From Microbacterium arborescens (lineage in GTDB: Bacteria; Actinomycetota; Actinomycetes; Actinomycetales; Microbacteriaceae): 64,000 nucleotides of DNA. The stretch covers positions 1 through 64,000 of the forward strand of contig QNUV01000021.1 in assembly GCA_003339645.1 (NCBI GenBank), in the 5' to 3' direction. Within the stretch, counting starts at the first letter, position 1. Every line of letters starts with the position of its first letter. A program made the position numbers and the translations under genes. Positions 52,924-61,127 of this stretch are shown piece by piece. The notes under the pieces are model-generated. The model was not told where the DNA came from, made no database searches, and saw only the letters and a program-made list of their open reading frames with translations.

Positions 52924-53805
52924 TCAGCGCGGGGCGATCGGCTGGTCGGGCAGCGGCGGGGGCGGCGGGTAGTCCTGGTATCCCGGCTGCGCGGGCGCCT
53001 GCGTCGGCGGGGTCGTCTGAGCCGCCGTCGGATGTGCCGGAGCCTGCTGCGCGGGGGCGTAGCCCTGCGGGTAGGTGGGGCGACCGGTGTAGTAGGCCTG
53101 CCAGTCGGGCGATCCATCGCCGAGCACGGGCAGGGGCGTGCGACCGTCGGCGTAGGTCGGCCACGGCGCAGCTGCCGGTGGATGCGGCGGGCGAGGCATC
53201 AGCAGTGCGTTCACGAGCGGGACCAGCGCGGTGCCGACCGCCGCGAGGATGGTGAGCGCGACCACGACGCGCCAGTAGATCGGCAGGAAGTCGAACCACT
53301 CGCCGCCGACGAGCGGCACGATCAGCATGACGGCGACGATGCCGACGAAGGCGATGGTGACGTAGGTCACGATCGAGAGGAACGTCGTGGGGTTGCGCAG
53401 GTAGGCCTTCGTGAACAGGCGCAGGTGCAGCAGCGCGAGCTGGAGAATCAGCACGACCAGGAGGAAGCGCATGAAGCGCTCGTATCCCCACCCGAAGCTC
53501 TCGGTCGGGGACGGCAGCCAGATCATGACGGCGCCGACCAGCAGCGCGACGACCCAGCTGCCCATGCTCGTGAGCGCGAACCAGGCGGGCCGACGACCCG
53601 CCAGGTGCGACTCGAGGATCGCGATGCCCGCAAAACCCGCGAGCAGCAGCACCGTCATGAAGGCGCGCGCGACGATGCCGGTGCCCGAGCCGATCAGAAC
53701 CCAGACGACGCACACGATCGCCGCGGCGATGAGTGCGCCGATGGCGACCCAGATCGCGGCGCGCAGCAGCTTGCTCGATTCCGGAGATGTGATGGGCTTG
53801 CTCAT
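52924..53805 (-). CDS. multi-pass membrane protein with Pro-rich tail
   Basis: 293 residues. About six transmembrane helices in the first 200 residues (for example AIWVAIGALIAAAIVCVVWV and VTYVTIAFVGIVAVMLIVPL). A cytoplasmic tail rich in Pro, Gln, Ala and Tyr then ends PPPPPLPDQPIAPR. No domain is recognised. The start ATG at 53805 has GGAAAC upstream. It diverges from the histidine kinase gene 75 bp away. Confidence 0.7.
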   Translation of the reverse strand: MSKPITSPESSKLLRAAIWVAIGALIAAAIVCVVWVLIGSGTGIVARAFMTVLLLAGFAGIAILESHLAGRRPAWFALTSMGSWVVALLVGAVMIWLPSPTESFGWGYERFMRFLLVVLILQLALLHLRLFTKAYLRNPTTFLSIVTYVTIAFVGIVAVMLIVPLVGGEWFDFLPIYWRVVVALTILAAVGTALVPLVNALLMPRPPHPPAAAPWPTYADGRTPLPVLGDGSPDWQAYYTGRPTYPQGYAPAQQAPAHPTAAQTTPPTQAPAQPGYQDYPPPPPLPDQPIAPR

Positions 53806-53880
53806 CGACAGGTTTCCTTCCGCGCTGACTCCTCACATCCTGGCATGCACGGGGCTTCTGCGCGGGGCTGAGAGGATTCT

Positions 53881-55158
53881 GTGGTGAAGCCACCCCGAGA
53901 GCCCGGCGTCGACTTCGGCGCACCCGCGACGCAGACCTTCTTCCGCACGCGTCGCGCGTCGGCGATCCTGGTCGCGATCGTCTCGGTGAGCACGACCGTC
54001 CAGGTGCTGGCGACGCCGATCACCGCGATGATCGCTGGTCCCGTCGACTGGCCCTTCGACGTATCCATATCGGTCCTGTGCGTCATCCTCGCCCTGGCGT
54101 GCGTGGCCCAAGCCTCGGCTGTTCTCCTGAGCGAGCGGTGGCCCCGCACGGCGGTCTTCGCGACGGTCGCCGTCTACCTCGTCCTCCTCGGCGCCTTCGA
54201 CATACCGAACTGGCTCATCGGCATGTACCTCGTCGTGGCGCTCGCGCAGTTCCTTCTGGCCCGCCGGGTCTCGGCCGGTTCGGCCGTCGTGTGCTTGCTC
54301 GGCGTCGTGGTCGCCGGCATGGGCGGGCTCTTCACCTGGGCCGTCTTCTACTCGGGCGACGTCAGTACCGCCCTGAGCTTCATGGCGAACGAGTTCTTCC
54401 GCTTCTCCGCTCCGGCCCTCGGGGCGACCGCTCTCGGGATCTGGTGGGGCGCCCAGGTGCGTCAGGTGACACTGGCCCGTGAGCAGGCCGAGCTCGCCCG
54501 CCAGGAGCACGACGCACGGGTCAACGACGCGCGCGAACGCGAGCGCGCCCGCATCGCGCAAGAGCTGCACGATGTCGCGGGCCAGCACCTCGCCGGGCTC
54601 GTGACACTCGCCGATGCCGCCATCTCTCTCGCCCCGGCCCGCCCCGACGAGGCGATCCGCCTGGTCGGTGAGGTGAGGAACGAGGGGCGGTTCGCCGCTG
54701 CGAGCCTCGCGGGCGCACTGAGCGACCTGCACACGGAGGCAGCGACCCCGACTGAGACGACGCGTGACCTGCGCCGGGCGGGCGAACTCGTGCAGTTCTG
54801 GTCGCGGCGCGGCATGCCGGTGTCGTTCGAGCTGTCGGGCGGGGTGTCGGATCTGCCCGCCGTCGTCTCGACCACGGCGTACCGCGCCCTGCAGGAGGCG
54901 CTGACCAATGCGGCCAAGCACGCTCCCGGGGCACCCGTGAGCGTCTCGGTGACCGCCGCCGAGGACGAGCTCATCGTCCGGATCGTCAACCGGGCCCCGA
55001 ACAGTGACTCGACGCCTGTTCCGGGCCTCGATCTCGGCTGGGGCCTGCGCGGGATGCGCGAGCGCGTCGAGCTGTTGCGGGGCACACTGTTCGCAGGGCC
55101 GACGCCGACCGGCGGATGGGAAGTGCGGATCACGATCCCGATCGACCCGGTCGCCTGA
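53881..55158 (+). CDS. NarL-type sensor histidine kinase
   Basis: 425 residues from GTG 53881 (GTG 53884 adjacent). About five or six helices in the first 190 residues, a coiled coil (LAREQAELARQEHDARVNDA), then the HisKA_3 H-box RARIAQELHDVAGQHLAGLV. The ATPase is RALQEALTNAAKHAPG, with GWGLRGMRERVELLRG near the end. It is the partner of the response regulator that follows 13 nt later, and the pair sits just upstream of the lanthipeptide locus. Control of that locus is inference from position. Confidence 0.9.
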   Translation: MVKPPREPGVDFGAPATQTFFRTRRASAILVAIVSVSTTVQVLATPITAMIAGPVDWPFDVSISVLCVILALACVAQASAVLLSERWPRTAVFATVAVYLVLLGAFDIPNWLIGMYLVVALAQFLLARRVSAGSAVVCLLGVVVAGMGGLFTWAVFYSGDVSTALSFMANEFFRFSAPALGATALGIWWGAQVRQVTLAREQAELARQEHDARVNDARERERARIAQELHDVAGQHLAGLVTLADAAISLAPARPDEAIRLVGEVRNEGRFAAASLAGALSDLHTEAATPTETTRDLRRAGELVQFWSRRGMPVSFELSGGVSDLPAVVSTTAYRALQEALTNAAKHAPGAPVSVSVTAAEDELIVRIVNRAPNSDSTPVPGLDLGWGLRGMRERVELLRGTLFAGPTPTGGWEVRITIPIDPVA

Positions 55159-55171
55159 CAAGGAGAACGGT

Positions 55172-55840
55172 ATGACTCGTGGGGCCTAGCGCATCCGCGT
55201 TCTGATCGCCGACGACAATCGTGCTGTGCGTCGCGGGCTGCGACTGCAGCTCGAAGGCGCTCCCGGCATCCAGGTCGTCGGCGAGGTCTCGAACGGCGTC
55301 GACGCCGTCCACGTCGCGCGCGCCGAACGCGCCGACGTCGTGCTCATGGACATCCAGATGCCCCAGATGTCGGGGCTGTCCGCGACCCGCCTTCTCGCCC
55401 GTCCCGACGACGGGAGCGCGCCCATCGCCGTCATCGTCATGACGAGCTTCGCCGTCGACGGATACGTCAGCGAGGCCCTGGATTCCGGCGCCGTCGGATA
55501 CCTGCTGAAGAGCCACGACTCGGACCAGCTCGTCGGCGCGATCTACGCCGCGGCTCGGGGCGAGGCTCTCGTGTCATCGCGAGTGACGGCGCCGCTGATC
55601 CGCGAGTTCGTCCGCCGCGGCGGGGCCCCCGAAGACCCCGAGGCCGGCGCGCAGCTGACCTCCGCCGAGCGTCGCGTGATCTCCGTTCTCGCCGGCGGCG
55701 TCACGAGCAACGAGGGCATCGCCGAGACGCTGCAGGTCTCGGTCCACACCGTGCGATCGCAGCTGCACTCCGCGCTCAAGAAGCTCGATCTCGCGGATCG
55801 CACCCAGCTCGCGCTGTGGGGAGCGCGCAACCGGGTCTAG
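55172..55840 (+). pseudogene. NarL-family response regulator with in-frame TAG at codon 6
   Basis: A well-placed AAGGAGAACGG precedes ATG 55172, which reads MTRGA then TAG (55187-55189). The same frame continues RIRVLIADDNRAVRRGLRLQ, the normal receiver N-terminus. All later landmarks are intact: DVVLMDIQMPQMSG phospho-acceptor, VIVMTSF, YLLKSHD, and LuxR HTH TSAERRVISVLAGGVTSNEG then LQVSVHTVRSQLHSALKKLD. The next start, GTG 55226, gives a 204-residue protein lacking beta-1 and the acidic Asp-Asp pair. Either the gene is inactivated, read through, or the base is a sequencing error. Confidence 0.75.
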
Positions 55841-56073
55841 GTTTCGTCATCCATCCGGGTGAAACTTCGGCACCGGTTTCTGCCACGCACGAGCAGACCC
55901 ACCATCATGCTGCCCAGGCCGAGCATGAGGCCGAGGTACGGCTCTCCGCCGCCTGTCGCGGGAAGGATCTCGACGGTGACCGGGTCGGCGGTCGCCACCT
56001 GCACGAGCGCGGTCGTGCCGGATTGGGTCTCCGTCACGACGCACTCCGACCCGGCGGGCAGGTCGCTGTACAC
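55837..56073 (-). pseudogene. C-terminal remnant of an LPXTG-anchored surface protein
   Basis: The minus-strand frame carries YSDLPAGSECVVTETQSGTT (the end of a DUF5979-like surface repeat), then a sorting signal LPATGGGEPYLGLMLGLGSM with hydrophobic helix and basic tail RGRNRCRSF. The frame stays open upstream for about 25 more codons without a start or more repeats, and there is no signal peptide. It is therefore the tail of a large sortase substrate whose front is gone. It overlaps the response-regulator stop by 4 bp in convergent orientation. Confidence 0.65.
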
Positions 56074-56208
56074 CTGCTCGTCATCGCCTGCGCCGCTCCC
56101 CGCGGCAATGGCAAAGGGGCTTTTGTCCGGTCTTCGCCCGCCGAGCCCGCGGTCCGGCGCGACCGATGATGACCCTGGGCCCGCCGTACCGGGCCGTAGG
56201 GGAAGCAG

Positions 56209-58830
56209 ATGGATCCGATCTTCGGGCGTTTCGCGATGCGGGATCGGGTGTTCTACGACTCACCCGACACGGATGCCGCCCGCGCCGGCGCACCGGAAGA
56301 CGCGAACGTCTACGCGCCGTCGACGGCGGTCCCGTGGGACGGCTGGCGGCGGAGCCGGCGGCATCCGTGGTCCATCTGGCTGCCGCCCGGGATGCGCCTC
56401 GCCGCTCAGGGGTGGAAGGTGCATGTCACGGCGCTGCCCGACGGGGCCGGTGATGTGCTCGACATCGTGTCGGCGTACTGTCACCGGCACGGCATCCCGT
56501 TCAAGCACCTGATCGACGAGCGGGCGCTCGATGCCGTGCTGGCGAAGGATGCCGAGCGGTCGGGTGCCGGGAAGTTCATCACGCTCTATCCCCCCTCGGA
56601 GGAGAGCCTGGAGCACTGCCTCGCCACCCTCGACGAGGCAGTCGGCTCCCGGCCCGGCCCGTACATCCTGTCGGACCTGCGCTGGAACGCGGGGCCGCTC
56701 TTCGTCCGGTACGGCGCTTTCACCGACCATGAAGTGCTCGTCGACGGCGAGTCCCTGCCGGCGGTGCGCGACCTGCGGAGCGGGCAGTGGGTTCCCGATC
56801 GCCGCGAAGCCGGGTTCCACGTTCCGCCCTGGGTCGAGCTGCCGACCTTCCTCCGGCGTCAGCTCGACGCCCTCGGCGACCAGCCGCCGGCGGGATTCCC
56901 GGAGATCACCGGGGCGCTGCACTACTCCAACGCCGGCGGCGTCTACCGCGGCTTTCTCGACGGCTCCCCCGTCATCGTGAAGGAGGCCCGGCCGTTCGCC
57001 GGCTGGACCCCGGACGGCCGCGATGCCGTCGCGCGGCTCCAGGACGAGGAACGGACCCTGCGAGCCGTCGCCGGCAGAGTGCGCGTGCCGGAGGTGCGGG
57101 CATCCCTCGACGCGCACGGTCATCGCTTCCTCGTCCTGGAACAGCTGCCGGGCCAGCCGCTCGATCGGGTGGTGTCGACCAGCAGCCCGCTGACCGCCGC
57201 GGTCTCCACCGCCGCGGAGCGCCACGCGTATCGCGACCGGATGCTGCGCGTCGTCGATGCCCTGCGGCGGGAGATCTCCCGTCTCCACGCCGCTGGCCTC
57301 ACCCACGGGGATCTGCACCCCGCGAACGTCGTGGTCGACGCGGACGGGTCGGTGGGCCTCATCGACTTCGAGATGTCGATGCCGGTCGGCTCCCGTTCCG
57401 CCGCCGTACTCGGTGCGGCCGGGTTCACGCTGCCCGATGAGCCCGACCCCGTGCGGCGCGACGCTCACGCACTGGCGTGCATCGAGCTGTACGTCTTCCT
57501 GCCGCTCACGAGCGTGCTCGCTCTTCAGCCGGCGAAGGCCGGCGCTCTCGCCGCTGAGGCCGCGGCCGCCTTCGACCTGCCTCGCGCATGGTCCGAGCGC
57601 ATGGCCGCCGCGCTGCGGCTCGGGTCTCGCGGCGATGGCGCCCCCGGCCAGGCGGGCCGGCATCCCCAGCCCGGTCCGACGATCGAGCGGATCGCCGCGC
57701 AGCTGATCGCCGATGCGACGCCGCACCGCCGCGACCGGCTGTGGCCGGGCGATCCCCGTCAGTTCGCGGAGCCCGCGTTCTCGCTCGCCCACGGCGCACT
57801 GGGGGTCGCCCTCGCGCTCGACGCCGCCGGTGTCGCTCTGCCGTCCGAGATGCGCGCGTGGGTGTCGCAGTCGATCTCCGCAGTGCGGGACGACCGCCCT
57901 CGCGTCGGCCTGATGGACGGCCTCGCGGGCGCGGTGTGGGCGTGCCGCCGCCTGGGGCTCACCGACGAGGCCACGACGCTCGGCGAGCGCCTGCAGAGCG
58001 TCGAGCTCGACGTCGGAGCATGGGGCTCCGACCTCGCCTCGGGCCTCGCCGGTATCGGCATCGCCCTCCTCGACGCATCCGGCTCGCCCGACGACCTCGC
58101 TCGAGCGATCGACATCGTCGACCGCCTCAGCGAGAGGTGGGGGCTCGACGAGCGGAGCGCGCCGATGACGACGCCGCCCGCATCACGACGGCGCGGCGGC
58201 CTCATGGGCGGCGCGAGCGGAACCGCGCTCCTGGCCGTGCGGCTGTTCGAGCACACCCGAGACCGGCGCTTTCTCGAGATCGCCCGCCACGCTCTCGCCA
58301 TCGACCTCGGCTCGCTGCGGCGCGACGGGGACGGCTCGCTGCAGGTGGACCAGGGCTGGCGGCTGCTTCCCTATCTCGCCCACGGGTCGGCTGGCATCGG
58401 ACTCGTCCTCGCGCAGTACCTGGCGCATGAGCCGGACGACGAGCTGGATGATGCACTGCGCGGCATCATCCGAGCAGCGTCGGCCCCCTTCGTCGTGCAG
58501 TCGGGAATCTTCGCCGGCCGAGCGGGGCTGGCACTCTTCCTCCACTCGCTGCACGCGACCGGGCATGCGACGCCGGAGACGGTCCGCGCCCGCGACCACC
58601 ACCTGTCGCGGATGACCCTGCACGCGCTCGATGCCCCGGCCGGCGTCCGCATCGTCGGCGACGGGATGCTGCGCGCCTCGTGCGACCTCGCCACCGGAGC
58701 CGCGGGCGTGCTGCTCACCCTCGTCGCGGCATCCGGTCGCGGTCCGATGACCGACCGGCCACTCCTCCCCATACTCCCCCCGGTGCTCGCACCCGTCGGT
58801 TCTCCGGCGGCGATCGAACGAAGGAGGTGA
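56209..58830 (+). CDS. class III lanthipeptide synthetase (LanKC)
   Basis: 873 residues from ATG 56209 with AGGGGAAG upstream. Lyase-like N-domain (1-230; IWLPPGMRLAAQGWKVHVTA, GKFITLYPPSEESLEHCLAT). Ser/Thr kinase-like domain (about 235-500) with VIVKEARPFAGW, and the HGD motif in GLTHGDLHPANVVV and DFE in VGLIDFEMSMP. C-terminal LanC-like cyclase (about 530-850) with GLMDGLAGAVWACRRLGL, GLAGIGIALLDASG and LAHGSAGIGLVLAQYL. The Zn ligands (Cys, Cys-His) of class I/II/IV cyclases are absent, as in class III. It is immediately followed by a precursor peptide gene 4 nt downstream. It should phosphorylate and dehydrate Ser/Thr and form (labi)onin rings. Confidence 0.93.
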   Translation: MDPIFGRFAMRDRVFYDSPDTDAARAGAPEDANVYAPSTAVPWDGWRRSRRHPWSIWLPPGMRLAAQGWKVHVTALPDGAGDVLDIVSAYCHRHGIPFKHLIDERALDAVLAKDAERSGAGKFITLYPPSEESLEHCLATLDEAVGSRPGPYILSDLRWNAGPLFVRYGAFTDHEVLVDGESLPAVRDLRSGQWVPDRREAGFHVPPWVELPTFLRRQLDALGDQPPAGFPEITGALHYSNAGGVYRGFLDGSPVIVKEARPFAGWTPDGRDAVARLQDEERTLRAVAGRVRVPEVRASLDAHGHRFLVLEQLPGQPLDRVVSTSSPLTAAVSTAAERHAYRDRMLRVVDALRREISRLHAAGLTHGDLHPANVVVDADGSVGLIDFEMSMPVGSRSAAVLGAAGFTLPDEPDPVRRDAHALACIELYVFLPLTSVLALQPAKAGALAAEAAAAFDLPRAWSERMAAALRLGSRGDGAPGQAGRHPQPGPTIERIAAQLIADATPHRRDRLWPGDPRQFAEPAFSLAHGALGVALALDAAGVALPSEMRAWVSQSISAVRDDRPRVGLMDGLAGAVWACRRLGLTDEATTLGERLQSVELDVGAWGSDLASGLAGIGIALLDASGSPDDLARAIDIVDRLSERWGLDERSAPMTTPPASRRRGGLMGGASGTALLAVRLFEHTRDRRFLEIARHALAIDLGSLRRDGDGSLQVDQGWRLLPYLAHGSAGIGLVLAQYLAHEPDDELDDALRGIIRAASAPFVVQSGIFAGRAGLALFLHSLHATGHATPETVRARDHHLSRMTLHALDAPAGVRIVGDGMLRASCDLATGAAGVLLTLVAASGRGPMTDRPLLPILPPVLAPVGSPAAIERRR

Positions 58831-58834
58831 GGAA

Positions 58835-58951
58835 ATGGGCTTCATCCTGTCGCTGCAGACGCTCGAGAAGAGCGAGGACGAGCACCGCACGGTCCTGGCC
58901 AGCACACTGAGCATCGGCCTGTGCCGGAGCACCGTGTCGACCGCCTGCTGA
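58835..58951 (+). CDS. lanA: class III lanthipeptide precursor, 38 aa, two labionin motifs
   Basis: ATG 58835 follows GAAGGAGGTGAGG, 4 nt after the LanKC stop. The leader is MGFILSLQTLEKSEDEHRTV; its ILSLQ-T-LE box (residues 4-11) matches the hydrophobic L-x-L-Q recognition motif of class III leaders. The core region LASTLSIGLCRSTVSTAC holds S23-x2-S26-x3-C30 and S32-x2-S35-x2-C38, two complete Ser-x2-Ser-x(2-3)-Cys labionin or lanthionine motifs, and ends in Cys. Each ring needs two Ser plus one Cys, and all are available. No dedicated LanT or protease gene is adjacent. Whether Thr24, 33 and 36 are dehydrated is unknown. Confidence 0.9.
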   Translation: MGFILSLQTLEKSEDEHRTVLASTLSIGLCRSTVSTAC

Positions 58952-58980
58952 CCGGGCGCGAACCACGCGAATCGCCAAGC

Positions 58981-59011
58981 AGAAGGGCCCCCGCTCAGCG
59001 GGGGCCCTTCT
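58981..59011. terminator. terminator between the lanthipeptide locus and tRNA-Tyr
   Basis: Perfect 14-bp stem AGAAGGGCCCCCGC / GCGGGGGCCCTTCT with loop TCA. It serves the plus-strand lanthipeptide operon (29 nt after its stop) and the minus-strand tRNA-Tyr (5 nt after its end). Confidence 0.85.
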
Positions 59012-59016
59012 CGATG

Positions 59017-59098
59017 TGGCGAGTGAGGGATTCGAACCCCCGAATGCAATGCAGTCTGATTTACAGTCAGATCCCTTTGGCCGCTTGGGTAACTCGCC
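59017..59098 (-). tRNA. tRNA-Tyr(GUA)
   Basis: Minus strand: acceptor GGCGAGT/ACTCGCC. Anticodon stem TCTGA/TCAGA around loop CTGTAAA (GUA). A long variable arm, then T-arm GGGGG-TTCGAAT-CCCTC. CCA is not encoded. 82 nt, a type II tRNA as expected for bacterial Tyr. Confidence 0.93.
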
Positions 59099-59191
59099 AG
59101 TGCGCACCCGCCCGGCTTGTGCAGTCGACCGGAGGCGCGAGAACCCATATTACCCCCTGTGACCGCGTGCTCCGAACCACGGCGAGAGCCG

Positions 59192-59683
59192 TCAGTCGTC
59201 GCCTCCGATGACCCGTTCGACGAAGGCCTCGGTGCGGTGGCGCGTGCCGTCGATCCGGCGATCGACGCTCGCGCGGATCTCGCTAGGCGCGAGCGGTCCG
59301 GCGATCCGCACGTTGTCGTGACATCCGAGGTCGGCGCAGATGTACGTGCCGATCGTGTCACCGGCATCGCCGGCGGGCCCGGCCTTGCGCGCACTGAAGA
59401 GGGTGACCTGGTCGCCGGGCTGCATGGTGTGGCAGAGGTTGCAGAGCGCGGAGCGCGCACGCGAGCTTCCGGATGCCGCGCGCATGACGACTCCGGCCGG
59501 CGCACCCTCGCGCTGCGTGATGACGTATCCCCGCTCGCGCGAGTTCGGATCCCGCCACGCGAGGAAGTCGAGGTGGTCCCAGTCGAGCAGCATGAAGTCG
59601 ATCGGCATCGCCATGATCCGGCGGTCGTCGACCGTCGCGTTGACGAACGAAGCGCGGACTTGGTCTTCGGTCAGAGCTTGCAC
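59192..59683 (-). CDS. FBP C-terminal zinc-finger protein
   Basis: 163 residues from ATG 59683. The C-terminal treble clef has Cys pairs in SALCNLCHTMQPGDQ and YICADLGCHDNVR, the FBP_C pattern seen in actinobacterial EF-G-associated or fibronectin-binding-like proteins. The N-terminal 60 residues (MQALTEDQVRASFVNATVDD) belong to the same family. The usual role is rescue of fusidic-acid-stalled EF-G when of FusB type; here it is uncertain. Monocistronic. Confidence 0.8.
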   Translation of the reverse strand: MQALTEDQVRASFVNATVDDRRIMAMPIDFMLLDWDHLDFLAWRDPNSRERGYVITQREGAPAGVVMRAASGSSRARSALCNLCHTMQPGDQVTLFSARKAGPAGDAGDTIGTYICADLGCHDNVRIAGPLAPSEIRASVDRRIDGTRHRTEAFVERVIGGDD

Positions 59684-59744
59684 GCGTTCCAGCCTACGAA
59701 GCGCACGGCATCAGCGGGCCGCGTGCGCGGACGCCCTCCCGCGG

Positions 59745-61127
59745 TCACTGCGATGCCACCCATGCCTGCCAGTCGGCCTCGGTGAAGTCGGTGCTGTCGA
59801 CGAAGAATCCGCCGCCGAGGACTGAATCCACTGCCATCGTCCAGGCCGACCCGTCATAGGCATCGGCGTAGGCGTAGAACGACCCCGCGGCGTCGTACGC
59901 GAGGTTCGCGTCCTTGCTGCGCAGCGCCTCGTCGGTGAAGGCCCCCATTCCCTGCGCGGCGATGGCGGCCTTCACCTCGGGCCGGAGGTACCCGGGATCG
60001 GCGAGACCCGATTTCCATTCGACGAAGCGGGCGAAACCCTCGTGGACCGCCACGGGCGGTGCGATGAACGACCCGGGCGCCGCTGTGTAGTGAAGGCCGT
60101 GTGCGAACTCGTGGACGAACACTTGCTCGCGACCCGTCGCGCTGCCCGGGCCCATCACGATGAGCGTTCCGGAGGTGTCGGATCCCGTCGCGATCACGGG
60201 GTCGAGGAAGCGCTGCGCGATCTGCGGTCGGAGAGTCGGACGGGCGTAACCGGCGACATCCATGTCCCACGGCGTGCCCTTGCCGTACTGCCAGCGCTGG
60301 AAGCGTTCATCGTCGTCGGTGATCGCCGATACGAAGCCGTCCTGCGTCGGCTCGCCGCCGAGGGCGCGGATCGTGTCGAGCGCGATGACGGCCGATCGCT
60401 CGGCCGCATCCGCGTTCTGATCGACCAGCTCTGCCTCGTCGCTCATCCCGAACAGGACGACGTGGTCGCGCTTGGCCACGTGGATCTCACCCTCGTCCCA
60501 CGGGTTCGGCTCGCGCGCGGGGACGATGGATGTGATCGTGGCCGGCTCGGGCGGTTCCGTCTCTTCGTACCGATCGAACGACCGGCTGGGGACGGTACCG
60601 GGCTCGAAGGTGACAGTGTAGGCGAAGCCCTGAATGAGGTCGAGACCGGCGTCACGGTCACCGTCGCCTCGCTGCGGCTGCGCCGCGAATGCATACTGTG
60701 CGCCGAGGATGACCTCGATGGTGCCGGTCTCGTCGACGTCGAAGTCCGACGGCGCGATCGCCGCGACATCCCACCCGATCTTGGTGGAGTTGTCCCACCA
60801 CAGCGCGAGCTGCGTCGCCGCGTCACCCGTGGCGTGAGCGAGGAACCGCTCGCGATCCTTATCGCGCATCGCGGCGTTCATCTCGGCGAACGTGGCGCTG
60901 GTGGGAGTCGCCAGGTCGTTGTCAGCCCACGGAGCCCACGCGACCGGAACATCGGCCGTCGGCCCCGCCTCGGGCGTCCGCGGCCACAGCACGACACCGG
61001 CGGCGGCGGTCATCAGCAGCGCGCCGACGCCGAGGGAGGCGATGACGATCTGCATCGTGCGCGCCGCACGGTTGCGCGGCTTCCGCTCCGGCGCCTCGGT
61101 GGCCGGCGCGGGGGTGGTGTCGGTCAT
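59745..61127 (-). CDS. membrane-anchored gluzincin metalloprotease
   Basis: 460 residues from ATG 61127. A short cytoplasmic N-terminus and one membrane helix (MQIVIASLGVGALLMTAAAG) are followed by an extracellular NTF2-like region. A zinc peptidase domain then carries HEFAH in QVFVHEFAHGLHYTA (H-E-x-x-H) and a downstream Glu in VAVHEGFARFVEWKSG. The start overlaps the DUF2510 gene stop by ATGA. Substrate unknown; the pair probably acts at the cell surface. Confidence 0.8.
   Translation of the reverse strand: MTDTTPAPATEAPERKPRNRAARTMQIVIASLGVGALLMTAAAGVVLWPRTPEAGPTADVPVAWAPWADNDLATPTSATFAEMNAAMRDKDRERFLAHATGDAATQLALWWDNSTKIGWDVAAIAPSDFDVDETGTIEVILGAQYAFAAQPQRGDGDRDAGLDLIQGFAYTVTFEPGTVPSRSFDRYEETEPPEPATITSIVPAREPNPWDEGEIHVAKRDHVVLFGMSDEAELVDQNADAAERSAVIALDTIRALGGEPTQDGFVSAITDDDERFQRWQYGKGTPWDMDVAGYARPTLRPQIAQRFLDPVIATGSDTSGTLIVMGPGSATGREQVFVHEFAHGLHYTAAPGSFIAPPVAVHEGFARFVEWKSGLADPGYLRPEVKAAIAAQGMGAFTDEALRSKDANLAYDAAGSFYAYADAYDGSAWTMAVDSVLGGGFFVDSTDFTEADWQAWVASQ

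Noticed and set aside
56209-58830. Class IV (LanL) or class II synthetase
   Set aside because: The cyclase domain lacks the Zn-binding Cys/Cys-His residues, and the kinase/lyase layout is class III.
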